Below are positions 16,681-25,188 of a stretch of 64,000 nt of DNA, piece by piece. Position 1 is the stretch's first letter; each line of letters starts with the position of its first letter. The DNA is from Xanthomonas hortorum (GTDB lineage: Bacteria > Pseudomonadota > Gammaproteobacteria > Xanthomonadales > Xanthomonadaceae). Below the pieces are notes generated by a model. It saw only the letters and a program-made list of their open reading frames with translations, had not been told where the DNA came from and ran no database searches. A program made the position numbers and the translations under genes. Location: assembly GCF_002940005.1 (NCBI RefSeq), contig NZ_MDEF01000012.1; one strand, written 5' to 3'.

Positions 16681-18291
16681 TCACATCCGGAACACGCCGA
16701 AGCGTGTCGTTTCGATCGGCGCATTCAACGCAGCAGACAATCCCAGCCCAAGCACACGACGCGTATCGGCCGGGTCGATGATGCCGTCGTCCCACAACCG
16801 CGCACTGGCGTAATACGGATGCCCCTGCTGCTCGAACTGCGCCCGGATCGGCGCCTTGAACGCCTCTTCTTCCTCGCCCGACCAGGCCCCACCCTTGGCT
16901 TCGATCCCGTCGCGGCGCACTGTGGCCAGCACGCTGGCGGCCTGCTCGCCGCCCATCACGCCAATACGTGCATTCGGCCACATCCATAGGAAGTTCGGCG
17001 AGTACGCCCGGCCGCACATGCCGTAATTGCCGGCACCAAACGAGCCGCCGATCACCACGGTGAACTTGGGCACCTTGGCGCAGGCCACCGCCATCACCAG
17101 CTTGGCACCGTCCTTGGCAATGCCGCCATGCTCGTATTTGCGCCCGACCATGAAGCCGGTGATGTTCTGCAAAAACACCAGCGGAATACCGCGCTGCGTG
17201 CACAGCTCGATGAAGTGCGCGCCCTTGAGCGCGGACTCGGAAAACAGGATGCCGTTGTTGGCGATGATGCCGACCGGGTAGCCGTGCAGATGCGCAAAGC
17301 CGGTGACCAGGGTGCTGCCATAGCGCGGTTTGAATTCGTCCAGCTGCGAGTCGTCGACGATGCGTGCGATCACTTCGCGCACATCGAAGGGCTTGCGTGT
17401 ATCGGCAGGAATCACGCCATACAGTTCGTCGGCGGCATGCCGCGGCGGCAGCGGTGCACGCAGTGCCAATGTTGCTGCCGGCTTGCGCCAATTGAGTTGC
17501 GCGATGATGGCGCGCACGCGGGCCAGGGCCTGCAGATCGTTGTCGGCAAAGTGATCGGCTACGCCCGATATGCGCGTATGCACATCCGCACCGCCAAGTT
17601 CTTCGGCACTGACCTCTTCGCCGGTGGCCGCCTTGACCAGCGGTGGGCCGCCGAGAAAGATCGTGCCTTGCTCGCGCACGATCACCGTCTCATCGCTCAT
17701 CGCCGGCACGTAGGCACCGCCGGCGGTGCACGAGCCCATCACGCAGGCGATCTGCGGGATGCCGTTGGCCGACAGATTGGCCTGGTTGTAGAAGATGCGC
17801 CCGAAGTGATCGCGGTCGGGAAACACGTCATCCTGCAGCGGCAGAAACGCACCGCCGGAGTCGACCAGATAGATGCACGGCAGGCGGTTTTTCTGCGCGA
17901 TTTCCTGCGCGCGCAGATGCTTCTTCACCGTCATCGGGTAGTAGGTGCCGCCCTTGACGGTGGCATCGTTGGCCACGATCACGCATTCCACCCCGGACAC
18001 GCGCCCGATGCCGGCCACCACGCCAGCGCAGGGCACCTGATCGTCGTACATGCCGTGTGCGGCCAGCGGCGCGATTTCCAGCAAGGCGCTGCCCGGATCC
18101 AGCAAAGCATCGATGCGATCGCGCACCAGCAATTTGCCGCGGGCGGTGTGCTTGGCGCGCGCGGTTTCGCTGCCGCCTAGCGCAGTCTGCGCCAGCGTGC
18201 GGCGCAGATCCTCGATCACTGCGCGCAGTGCGGCAGCGTTGTGTTGGAAGCTTTCGCTACTGACCTGCAGCTGGCTGGTGATCACGCTCAT
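16681..18291 (-). CDS. liuB: Methylcrotonyl-CoA carboxylase, beta (carboxyltransferase) subunit
   Basis: The 536-residue protein has both halves of a carboxyltransferase fold. The N half has YYPMTVKKHLRAQEIAQKNR and CTAGGAYVPAMSDETVIV; the C half has GIIANNGILFSESALKGAHF and GAGNYGMCGRAYSPNFLWMW. These are characteristic of MCC beta subunits. It transfers carboxyl from biotin to 3-methylcrotonyl-CoA, giving 3-methylglutaconyl-CoA. The start lies 10 bp after the isovaleryl-CoA dehydrogenase stop, indicating one transcript. No hydratase or HMG-CoA lyase gene is in the window, so later steps of leucine breakdown must be encoded elsewhere. Confidence 0.95.
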   Translation of the reverse strand: MSVITSQLQVSSESFQHNAAALRAVIEDLRRTLAQTALGGSETARAKHTARGKLLVRDRIDALLDPGSALLEIAPLAAHGMYDDQVPCAGVVAGIGRVSGVECVIVANDATVKGGTYYPMTVKKHLRAQEIAQKNRLPCIYLVDSGGAFLPLQDDVFPDRDHFGRIFYNQANLSANGIPQIACVMGSCTAGGAYVPAMSDETVIVREQGTIFLGGPPLVKAATGEEVSAEELGGADVHTRISGVADHFADNDLQALARVRAIIAQLNWRKPAATLALRAPLPPRHAADELYGVIPADTRKPFDVREVIARIVDDSQLDEFKPRYGSTLVTGFAHLHGYPVGIIANNGILFSESALKGAHFIELCTQRGIPLVFLQNITGFMVGRKYEHGGIAKDGAKLVMAVACAKVPKFTVVIGGSFGAGNYGMCGRAYSPNFLWMWPNARIGVMGGEQAASVLATVRRDGIEAKGGAWSGEEEEAFKAPIRAQFEQQGHPYYASARLWDDGIIDPADTRRVLGLGLSAALNAPIETTRFGVFRM

Positions 18292-18301
18292 GATGGCTCC
18301 G

Positions 18302-19465
18302 TCAGGCGGTGCGTTCGAACAACTCGCGGCCGATCAACATGCGTCGGATCTCCGAGGTGCCCGCACCAATTTCGTACAGCTTGGCATCGCGCCACAAGCG
18401 CCCGGTGGGATAGTCGTTGATGTAGCCGTTGCCGCCCAATACCTGGATCGCCTGGCCGGTGAGCCAGGTCGCCTTTTCGGCCGCGTAGAGAATCGCGCCG
18501 GCCGCGTCCTGGCGTGTGGTCTGCCCGGCATCGCAGGCGCGCGCCACCGCATACACGTACGCGCGGCAGGCGTTGAGCCCGACGTACATGTCGGCCAGCT
18601 TGGCCTGCATCAACTGGAAGGTGCCGATCGGCTCGCCGAACTGCTTGCGCTCGTGCACGTACGGCAGCACCACGTCCATCGCAGCGGCCATCAATCCCAA
18701 CGGGCCACCGGCCAACACCACCCGTTCGAAATCCAGCCCGGACATCAGCACGCGCACACCACCGTTGAGCGTGCCCAGCACATTCTCGGCCGGCACTTCG
18801 CAATCGGTGAACACCAATTCGCAGGTGTTGGAGCCGCGCATGCCGAGCTTGTCGAGTTTTTGCGCGGTGGAAAACCCGGGCATCCCCTTTTCGACGATGA
18901 AGGCGGTGATGCCGCGTGCACCGGCGGCCGGATCGGTCTTGGCGTACACCACCAGCACATCGGCGTCCGGGCCGTTGGTGATCCACATCTTGTTGCCGTT
19001 GAGCACAAAGCGGTCGCCGCGCGCGTCGGCACGCAGCTTCATCGACACCACGTCCGAGCCGGAGCCGGCCTCGCTCATCGCCAGCGCGCCAATATGCTCG
19101 CCGGTGCACAGCTTGGGCAGGTAGCGCTGCTTCTGCTCGGGCGTGGCGTTCTTGCGCAGCTGGTTGAGGCACAGGTTGGAATGCGCGCCGTAGGACAGCC
19201 CGATCGCGCCGCCGGCCCGCGAAATTTCTTCCATCGCCACCACATGCGCCAGATAGCCCATGCCGCTGCCGCCGTAGTCTTCTTCCACGGTCAACCCGAG
19301 CAGGCCCTGCTCGCCGAACAGGCGCCACAGCTGCGCGGGGAAAACATTGTCCTGATCGGCAGCGGCCGCGAGCGGGGCAATATGGTGGCTGGCAAAGGCC
19401 GCCACGCTTTCGCGCAGCAGATCGATTTCTTCGCCAAGCGCGAAGTTCAAGGACGGCACGTGCAT
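18302..19465 (-). CDS. liuA: Isovaleryl-CoA dehydrogenase
   Basis: The FAD flavoprotein oxidises isovaleryl-CoA to 3-methylcrotonyl-CoA. It has 387 residues, normal for the family. GLSYGAHSNLCLNQLRKNAT is nearly diagnostic for isovaleryl-CoA dehydrogenase, and the catalytic glutamate position peculiar to it is present in LDFERVVLAGGPLGLM. The C-terminus has AIQVLGGNGYINDYP. I chose the ATG at 19465 (GGAG 8 bases upstream) over a non-ATG start 15 bases further out. It is the first gene of a three-gene operon and is divergent from the TetR gene, with a palindrome in the gap. Confidence 0.95.
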   Translation of the reverse strand: MHVPSLNFALGEEIDLLRESVAAFASHHIAPLAAAADQDNVFPAQLWRLFGEQGLLGLTVEEDYGGSGMGYLAHVVAMEEISRAGGAIGLSYGAHSNLCLNQLRKNATPEQKQRYLPKLCTGEHIGALAMSEAGSGSDVVSMKLRADARGDRFVLNGNKMWITNGPDADVLVVYAKTDPAAGARGITAFIVEKGMPGFSTAQKLDKLGMRGSNTCELVFTDCEVPAENVLGTLNGGVRVLMSGLDFERVVLAGGPLGLMAAAMDVVLPYVHERKQFGEPIGTFQLMQAKLADMYVGLNACRAYVYAVARACDAGQTTRQDAAGAILYAAEKATWLTGQAIQVLGGNGYINDYPTGRLWRDAKLYEIGAGTSEIRRMLIGRELFERTA

Positions 19466-19566
19466 GGAGCGACTCCGCAAGGATCGGGGTGTGCCGGGTG
19501 GGAGCGGGCATGCCGCACGGCGTTTGTGCGCAGCCTAGCGGTCCGTAGTGAAAAAGTGAACTAAAA

Positions 19567-19579
19567 TTCAACTATTGAA
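19567..19579. promoter_or_regulatory. Candidate TetR operator between liuA and tetR
   Basis: TTCAA-CTA-TTGAA is a perfect 13-bp palindrome 14 bp before the tetR start. A second, overlapping TGAA-N6-TTCA lies at 19557-19570. The 128-bp divergent gap is notably AT-rich here. One dimer site serving both promoters is the simplest reading. Confidence 0.55.
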
Positions 19580-19593
19580 CCCAGAATCACACC

Positions 19594-20214
19594 ATGGCTT
19601 ATCGACGCTCCGCCCTGATGGAAGAACGCCTTGCCGGCAACCGCGAACGCATCCTGCACGCGGCCCGCGCCCTGATCGCCGAAGGCGGCTACCGCAATGC
19701 GCCGGTGACCGCCGTCGCCGCTGCAGCTGGCGTATCGACTGGGCAGATTTACCGGCATTTTCCGTCGAAAGCCGAGCTTTTCGTGGAAGTTCTCAACGAA
19801 GCCGTGCAGCGCGAGATGACCATCCTGCGCACCATCGCCACCACCCAGGCCAGTGCCGCCGAGCGCCTGCGTAACGCCATTGCCACCTTCGTGCGGCGTG
19901 CGCTGGCCGGCCCTGCGTTGGCCTACGCGTTCATCGCCGAGCCAGTGGAAAGCGAAGTGGATGCCGAGCGCATCCGCGGCCGGCGCCTGTTTGGCGAGGT
20001 GTTCCGCCAGTTGCTCGCCGAAGGCGTGGCGGCCGGCGAATTCCCGCAGCAATCGCTGGACGCAGCGGCGGCCTGCATCGTCGGCGCCTTCACCGAGGCC
20101 TTGGTGGGCCCGGTTGCCCCCAGCCGCGGCGACCCGCAACAGGGCGAGCAACTGGTCGAGGCGATCTGCGGCTTCTGCTTGCGCGCGGTGGGTGCGCGGC
20201 AGCCGGCCAGCTGA
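19594..20214 (+). CDS. TetR/AcrR family regulator, divergent from the leucine operon
   Basis: The protein has 206 residues. The N-terminal helix-turn-helix is clear (RILHAARALIAEGGYRNAPV, then VAAAAGVSTGQIYRHFPSKA), followed by a ligand domain rich in alanine. Its position, head-to-head with isovaleryl-CoA dehydrogenase, suggests that it represses the operon and responds to an acyl-CoA. In pseudomonads the equivalent regulator is LiuR of the MerR family, so a TetR protein in this place is a different solution. The ligand remains inference. Confidence 0.9.
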   Translation: MAYRRSALMEERLAGNRERILHAARALIAEGGYRNAPVTAVAAAAGVSTGQIYRHFPSKAELFVEVLNEAVQREMTILRTIATTQASAAERLRNAIATFVRRALAGPALAYAFIAEPVESEVDAERIRGRRLFGEVFRQLLAEGVAAGEFPQQSLDAAAACIVGAFTEALVGPVAPSRGDPQQGEQLVEAICGFCLRAVGARQPAS

Positions 20215-20299
20215 CGGTGCACTGACCACACACCAGCTGTGCTTCATTGATGCGCCTGGCTGTGCATATACTGTGCAAACCCCTTTCTGGAGTCGTGCG

Positions 20300-20674
20300 A
20301 TGGTCGCCGTCCTCAATCCCCTGGCCCTGACCGAACGCCTGCGTGTCCCAGACCGCACCATCCTGTCGCCCTCTGCGATGGCCGGCCTGCTGGATCTGTC
20401 GCAACAGGAACTGGCCGAACTGGCCGGCGTGCATCGCAACAGCCTGCGCGTGCACCCGGAGAGCCCGCGCGTGCAGGATCTGCTGCGCAACCTGTCGCGC
20501 TTGCTGGTGGCGATGGCGCAAGTCCAGCCGGACGAACGTCAGGTGGTGTTCCACCTCAAGAACACCCCGATCCCCGCATTCGAATTCGCCACCTTGCTAG
20601 AGGTGGTCAAACAGGGCCGCACCGACGACGCATTGACCTACCTGCGCACCGTTGAAGCCGGGGCTGCCGGTTGA
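20300..20674 (+). CDS. Xre/MbcA/ParS-type antitoxin (DUF2384)
   Basis: The 124-residue protein has a DUF2384-type helical arrangement: a helix-turn-helix-like part (AMAGLLDLSQQELAELAGVH), then VQDLLRNLSRLLVAMAQV and a C-terminal part ending in FEFATLLEVVKQGRTDDALT. These proteins neutralise RES-domain toxins and usually repress their own operon. The ATG at 20300 has CTGGAG about 6 bases upstream. Its stop codon overlaps the next start by four bases (TTGA), so translation is coupled to the toxin. Confidence 0.85.
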   Translation: MVAVLNPLALTERLRVPDRTILSPSAMAGLLDLSQQELAELAGVHRNSLRVHPESPRVQDLLRNLSRLLVAMAQVQPDERQVVFHLKNTPIPAFEFATLLEVVKQGRTDDALTYLRTVEAGAAG

Positions 20675-21198
20675 AGCTGAGCGCCCCGGCGCACTGCACG
20701 TTGTATCGCGCCTTCATCCCGCGCTGGGCCGCCGAACCGCTGAGCGGCGCCGGTGCCGCGCGCTCGGGTGGGCGCTTCAATCGCTTCGGTCAACCCGCCT
20801 TGTATCTCTCGCAGCAACTGGAAACCGCTGCCGCCGAATACGCGCAGGCCGCGCCGTTTCTACCGCCGTTTACGTTGGTCAGTTACACCGCTGATCTGCC
20901 TGCGCTGGCCGATTTGCGCCTGCTCGATGCAAGCTGGGATCCGCTCTGGGCCGATTGGACCGAGGACTGGCGCAAGGCCCTGGTCAACAAGATCGAACCG
21001 GTGAGCTGGGTACTCGGCGACATGCTGCGCGAGGCGGAGATTCCCGGCGTGATCTTTCCCAGCATGGCGCTGCCGGAGGGCATCAACGTGGTGCTGTTCC
21101 TGGACATGCTGCAGCCTGAGCAGGTGCTGCACGTGCTCGACGATGGCCGCCTGCCGCGCGATGGGCGGAGTTGGGGCGATCCGCCGGTTGTGGTGTAA
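20671..21198 (+). CDS. RES-domain toxin
   Basis: The 175-residue protein is a RES-family member: LYRAFIPRWAAEPLSGAGAA, then SGGRFNRFGQPALYLSQQLE with the conserved arginine, glutamate and tyrosine of the family. RES toxins break down NAD+ and halt growth; partners are DUF2384 antitoxins as here. The start is TTG at 20671, overlapping the antitoxin stop. A non-ATG start with coupling would keep toxin below antitoxin level. The pair forms a type II toxin-antitoxin module. Confidence 0.85.
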   Translation: MKLSAPAHCTLYRAFIPRWAAEPLSGAGAARSGGRFNRFGQPALYLSQQLETAAAEYAQAAPFLPPFTLVSYTADLPALADLRLLDASWDPLWADWTEDWRKALVNKIEPVSWVLGDMLREAEIPGVIFPSMALPEGINVVLFLDMLQPEQVLHVLDDGRLPRDGRSWGDPPVVV

Positions 21199-21237
21199 CG
21201 GCTTGCGCGCGCGCTGCATGACGCCATGCTCGAATTT

Positions 21238-21573
21238 TCAACCAACCAACAGTTGCACCACACTGGCCAGCACCGGCGCGGCCACAGCTGTCGGCAGAAT
21301 CAATCCATGCCGATACGGCAGCAACCACAGCGACAGCAACGCCGCAGCACCGGTCAAGGTGCCAATCCACAACACCGAACCGATGCCCCAGCCCTGCGCG
21401 TGCACCGCCAGGCCAAAGGTGAGCAGCAACAGCAGCCAACCCAGCGCCCGCAATTGCCGCGAGCGCGCAGCGCCCAGCATGCGGCCGCGTACTTCCTGCT
21501 GATGCTTGTCCATCGCCAGGCATAACGCAGCGAACCCCGAAAAATTCAGTGCCAGCAAGAGCAATACACTCAT
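21238..21573 (-). CDS. DUF3325 small membrane protein
   Basis: The 111-residue protein has four hydrophobic stretches (for example LLLLALNFSGFAALCLAM and LGWLLLLLTFGLAVHA) with a charged loop between the first two, as in DUF3325 proteins. Its biochemical role is unknown. It is the last gene of a four-gene operon and its start overlaps the stop of the PepSY gene by four bases. Such genes travel with siderophore receptors and PepSY proteins in proteobacteria, so a role in iron acquisition is inferred. Confidence 0.78.
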   Translation of the reverse strand: MSVLLLLALNFSGFAALCLAMDKHQQEVRGRMLGAARSRQLRALGWLLLLLTFGLAVHAQGWGIGSVLWIGTLTGAAALLSLWLLPYRHGLILPTAVAAPVLASVVQLLVG

Positions 21574-23180
21574 GCGCTTTCCTGTATCGGCACGCTGTTC
21601 TGCGCAGGCGCAGTGGCGCGCGCGCGTCGCGCAGATGCCGATTGCGGTGCCTTCCAATGCTGCAAACGCCAACCTGCGATCCCCAGACACACGCCAAGGA
21701 ACAGGCACACCAGATCGACACCGGCCAGCGCCCATTGCCCGGCCGGCAACGTCACGCCCAGATGCACATCGGTGGTGATCGCGTTGAGCAGCGGCACCAG
21801 CGCAAACAACGCCGCGCCCAGATACAGCTGCCAGCTCCACATCGCGCGCCGTGGCCAGACGAAGGCGGCCAGCAATGCGGCGGCCCATGCAGCGAAAAAC
21901 AGATTGGCCTCCATCGCCGCGCGTGCGTCCAGCGTCACCGGTAACAATCTGTTAGCCCAGAAGAAACTGGAAAAAGCGATCGGCAAGCCGGCGACCGTGC
22001 CGATGTTGAGCGCATCCACCAGACGCAGCCCGAAGCCGATGCGCCCGGCTTTGAGATGTTTGGGGCGTTCTTTCACTGCCCACATCACCACACCGCTGGC
22101 CACCATCAAACAACCGAGCAAACCGGAGCCGAAGAACAGTGCGCGCATCCATGGCCCGGCAAAGTGGGCGATATGCAGGCCCACCATCGTGCCGCGCGTC
22201 TGGCTGGCACCGCCCGGCGCGCCGCTACGCTGCAGGCGCTGGCCGCTGATCGCATCGAACAGAATGGACGGTGCATCGGTCGAGAGACTGCCGGCCACCT
22301 GAGTCACGCCGACCGCGGCATGCGCATCGTTGGGAAGCGACACCGCCACGTTGCCGATCTCGCCACCGCGCCAGTCGCTGCGCGCACGCGCCACGAACTG
22401 TTCCAGCGGCAGCATGCGCGCCGGTGTGCCCGATGCTTTCCGCGTATCGGCAACCCGGTTGGCGGATTCTTCGTAGAAACGCATTTCGTTGTCGGGGTAC
22501 TGCGCCTTGATGCCCCACGGCAAGTACATGAACATCAAGGTCACGATGCCGGTATAGGTGATCATCGCGTGGTACGGCAGCGCGGTCACCGCGCTGACAT
22601 TGTGGAAATCCAGCCACGAGCGCAGGCCCTTGCCCGGGCGAAAGGTAAAGAAATCCTTGAAGATCTTCTTGTGCGTGATCACCCCGCTGATGATCGCCAC
22701 CAGCATGAACATCGCGCAGAAACCCACGATATAGCGCGACCACATCACCGGCAGATAATGCAGATCGAAATGCAGCCGATAGAAGAAGTCGCCGCCCAGC
22801 GTGTCGCGCGCGGCGATCTCCTTGCCGGTGGCCGGGTCGATGATGGCGTTGCCATACATCTCGCGGCGACTGGCGGGTTTGCCATCGGCTGGCGCAGGAT
22901 TCTGCCAGTACATGCTCACCACCGGATTGCGCGTGTCCGGCAAGGTGATGTTCCAGCTCTGCGCATCGGCCGCATGCGCTTGCAGATACTGTTCGGCGCT
23001 GCGCAGCGCGGTCGCATTGCTCACCGTGGTGGTGGGCAGTTCCGGGCGCATCCAGCGGCTGATTTCGTCGTGGTAATAACTCGCCGTGCCGCCCATGAAG
23101 ATCAGCAGCAACACCCAGCCGACCAGCAGCCCGGTCCAGGTGTGCAGCCACGCCATCGACTGGCGGAATCCCTGCTTCAT
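21570..23180 (-). CDS. PepSY-associated transmembrane protein, iron-uptake type
   Basis: The 536-residue inner-membrane protein has an N-terminal helix (MAWLHTWTGLLVGWVLLLIF), a periplasmic PepSY-like region, and further helices with conserved histidines (FHNVSAVTALPYHAMITY; GLHIAHFAGPWMRALFFG). This is the PepSY_TM family, some members of which are reductases that release iron from siderophores. The ATG at 23180 overlaps the stop of the upstream DUF3649 gene by four bases, and the downstream gene overlaps likewise. The reductase role is inference from the family. Confidence 0.88.
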   Translation of the reverse strand: MKQGFRQSMAWLHTWTGLLVGWVLLLIFMGGTASYYHDEISRWMRPELPTTTVSNATALRSAEQYLQAHAADAQSWNITLPDTRNPVVSMYWQNPAPADGKPASRREMYGNAIIDPATGKEIAARDTLGGDFFYRLHFDLHYLPVMWSRYIVGFCAMFMLVAIISGVITHKKIFKDFFTFRPGKGLRSWLDFHNVSAVTALPYHAMITYTGIVTLMFMYLPWGIKAQYPDNEMRFYEESANRVADTRKASGTPARMLPLEQFVARARSDWRGGEIGNVAVSLPNDAHAAVGVTQVAGSLSTDAPSILFDAISGQRLQRSGAPGGASQTRGTMVGLHIAHFAGPWMRALFFGSGLLGCLMVASGVVMWAVKERPKHLKAGRIGFGLRLVDALNIGTVAGLPIAFSSFFWANRLLPVTLDARAAMEANLFFAAWAAALLAAFVWPRRAMWSWQLYLGAALFALVPLLNAITTDVHLGVTLPAGQWALAGVDLVCLFLGVCLGIAGWRLQHWKAPQSASARRARATAPAQNSVPIQESA

Positions 23181-23488
23181 GCCACGCCCCGTTGCAGCCA
23201 TGCGGCCAGTGCGAACATCAGCGCCGTCGGCACCGCGATGCCGGCCCACGCCCGCCACACGCTGGCGGTGGCAAAGGCCCACAGCGGGGCACACGCGCAC
23301 ACCACGATGCCGACCAGCATGCTAGTCAGCACCGCTTCGCTGGGCGGCATCGGCAGTACCAGCGCCAGCAACAGATTGGTGGCGCTGGCCAATGCATAGC
23401 CGCCAAAGATGGCGGCCAGCGTGCGCGCAAGCACGCCCAGCCAGGGGCGCCTGAACCAGGGAAGCGACAGGGGCGGTGCGGTAGACAT
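23177..23488 (-). CDS. DUF3649 membrane protein
   Basis: The 103-residue protein has three membrane helices (VLARTLAAIFGGYALASATN; AVLTSMLVGIVVCACAPLWA; AWAGIAVPTALMFALAAWLQ) and fits DUF3649, an iron-uptake-associated family of unknown function. It overlaps the PepSY gene by four bases and follows the DUF4198 gene by 25 bp, so translation within the operon is tightly coupled. Confidence 0.78.
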   Translation of the reverse strand: MSTAPPLSLPWFRRPWLGVLARTLAAIFGGYALASATNLLLALVLPMPPSEAVLTSMLVGIVVCACAPLWAFATASVWRAWAGIAVPTALMFALAAWLQRGVA

Positions 23489-23513
23489 CAGCTGTGCTGC
23501 ATGTGCGGCCGAC

Positions 23514-24158
23514 TTACTCGGCCAGGAAGGTCAACGTGCTGATGTGGTGGATCATCGCCACCTGCTTGCCGGCGATCTCGCGCTTCACCGGCTCCTTGTT
23601 GGTGGCGACCAGGATGTGGCGGCCGGCGCGCAGCTTGGGCAAGGTCACCTGGCCCTTGGCATCGGAGGTCAGCGTCTTCTGCCACTTCTGCGGGTCGATC
23701 ACCGTCACCTCGACCTTGGGCAGCGGCTTGTTGCGATAGAGCACGGTCAGCGTGTTGCTGTTGGCGGCAGTGGGCACCAGTTCGAAATCGAGCTTGGCCG
23801 CAGGCGTGGCGCGGCCGGCGCGGGCGTAATAGCTCACCGTCTCGAAACCGCCGGCTTCACCCTTCCATGGCTCGAACACGCTGTCGTCGCTCAGCCAGGC
23901 ATCGCTGGTGCCGGACAGCGGCGCGGTGAGGAACTCGCTGCCGCGCTGCAACGCACCGGCCTTGCCGGCCGTGCCGAACACGGTCGGCTTGACCACGCGC
24001 TTGATCTCGTCTTCGCCGTGGTCGAGGGTCTCCTGCGCCGGCTCGCCGAAGTAGATGCGCACCGGGCCGCTGCCGTCGCGCTCGATCCAGATTTCATGGG
24101 CCTGGGCAGACAGACTGATGCTGGCCAAGGCCAGGCAGAACAGCAGAAAGGACTTCAT
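23514..24158 (-). CDS. DUF4198 periplasmic protein
   Basis: The 214-residue protein starts with a signal peptide (MKSFLLFCLALASISLSAQA, cleaved before HEIWIERDG). Its histidine shortly after the cleavage site is typical of DUF4198 proteins (NikM/CbtA-like accessory proteins of metal uptake). The C-terminal part (KVEVTVIDPQKWQKTLTSD, GQVTLPKLRAGRHILVATN) is a Ca-like beta-sandwich. As first gene of the operon it should serve metal or siderophore transport in the periplasm. The usual TonB receptor is not adjacent here. Confidence 0.82.
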   Translation of the reverse strand: MKSFLLFCLALASISLSAQAHEIWIERDGSGPVRIYFGEPAQETLDHGEDEIKRVVKPTVFGTAGKAGALQRGSEFLTAPLSGTSDAWLSDDSVFEPWKGEAGGFETVSYYARAGRATPAAKLDFELVPTAANSNTLTVLYRNKPLPKVEVTVIDPQKWQKTLTSDAKGQVTLPKLRAGRHILVATNKEPVKREIAGKQVAMIHHISTLTFLAE

Positions 24159-24218
24159 CGCGGCGACTCCTCGTAAGCGGGACCGGGCGAAGCGAGAACC
24201 GCGTCACCGTGGGTTGAT

Positions 24219-24238
24219 GGGAATGATACGCAATTCCC
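24219..24238 (-). promoter_or_regulatory. Fur-box candidate upstream of the DUF4198 operon
   Basis: GGGAATGATACGCAATTCCC has six-base inverted ends (GGGAAT/ATTCCC). By hand it matches the 19-bp Fur consensus at about 12 positions, including the AATGATA core. It lies 61 bp upstream of the first gene. It fits iron repression of the four-gene operon. The rest of the 372-bp gap to the cytochrome gene holds no gene. Confidence 0.55.
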
Positions 24239-24440
24239 CAAAACGAGACCAACGCGCCATCCGGGACCTGCGGGGTTCGACCAGCGCCTGGTCGTCACGC
24301 GGGCAAGCGGGTTCGGCCGCGGAGGGGCGTGGTGCCAAGCAGCCCCGTCATGCGGCATCGCGGCAATTTGCCGGCGGCACACCAGGTGGCTGCGTACAAG
24401 ACGTACAGCCCGCCAAGCTGCAGGACGCATCGCGGCGATA

Positions 24441-24486
24441 ACTGTCATGCACAGTGGCCAGACTGGCGCGAACTGTGCTCTATACT
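24441..24486 (+). promoter_or_regulatory. Possible promoter/operator of the cytochrome c5 gene
   Basis: ACTGT-CATGC-ACAGT (24441-24455) is a perfect inverted repeat with 5-bp arms. TATACT at 24481-24486 is a good -10 hexamer, 45 bases before the start codon. No clear -35 is present, which fits an activator-dependent promoter. The regulator is unknown. Confidence 0.4.
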
Positions 24487-24530
24487 CCGGCGCTAGCAGA
24501 GGTCTTCGACCAACAGCCAGGGGTGAGCGC

Positions 24531-25049
24531 GTGCGGAATTACGACCTCGAGTTCCTGAAAAAATTCTCGATGGTGATCGGACTACTGGTAGTGATCACCC
24601 TGGGCCTGATCGCCCTGGCAGCCTATTTGCAACGTGCCATTCCCGACGAAGTCTCGCCCACTGCGGCCAAGCGCGTGCAGCAACGCATCGCCCCGGCCGG
24701 CGCGGTATATGCCGGCACCACCGGCGCGTCCGCACAAGCGGCGGCTCAGGCAGCAGCACTGGCCAAGGCCTCCTCGCAGTCTGCCTACGGCGGCAGCACC
24801 GACGGCAAGACCATCTTCGACAATCTGTGCACCGCCTGCCATACCACCGGCGTAGGCAAGGCGCCGACGCTGGATCATTCGCATTGGGACGCGCGCATCG
24901 CCCAGGGCAAGGACACCTTGTACAAGCACGCGATCGAGGGCTACACCGGCCCGGACGGCGGCATCATGCCGGCCAAGGGCGGCAACCCGGCGCTGACCGA
25001 AGAACAGGTCCGTGCCACGGTCGATTGGATGCTGGGCAATCTGAAGTAG
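24531..25049 (+). CDS. Membrane-anchored cytochrome c5 family protein
   Basis: The 172-residue protein has one N-terminal helix (MVIGLLVVITLGLIALAAYL) that anchors it in the inner membrane, an alanine-rich linker, and a C-terminal class I haem domain with CTACH and a distal methionine in GGIMPAKGGNPAL. It carries electrons in the periplasm, as expected of cytochrome c5/CycB-like carriers of oxidases. I took the GTG at 24531 (AGGGGTGAG just upstream) because the frame upstream adds no conserved sequence. A hairpin terminator follows. Confidence 0.9.
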   Translation: MRNYDLEFLKKFSMVIGLLVVITLGLIALAAYLQRAIPDEVSPTAAKRVQQRIAPAGAVYAGTTGASAQAAAQAAALAKASSQSAYGGSTDGKTIFDNLCTACHTTGVGKAPTLDHSHWDARIAQGKDTLYKHAIEGYTGPDGGIMPAKGGNPALTEEQVRATVDWMLGNLK

Positions 25050-25132
25050 GCGCCTGAAACAAGCGCTTCCACGCACCATCTGGTCGCAGTTCGCAGCGGT
25101 TTGTTAGCCTGTTGCAACGCTCAGCCGCTCAT

Positions 25133-25153
25133 GCGCCGCCTTCCGGGCGGCGC
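25133..25153 (+). terminator. Hairpin terminator after cytochrome c5
   Basis: GCGCCGCC (25133-25140) and GGCGGCGC (25146-25153) form a perfect 8-bp stem with loop TTCCG, followed by TTGCATTTT. The T tract is broken, so termination may be partial. The nuclease gene starts 36 bp further on. Confidence 0.65.
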
Positions 25154-25188
25154 TTGCATTTTGGTCTACGTCTTTCTGGAGTGTGTCG

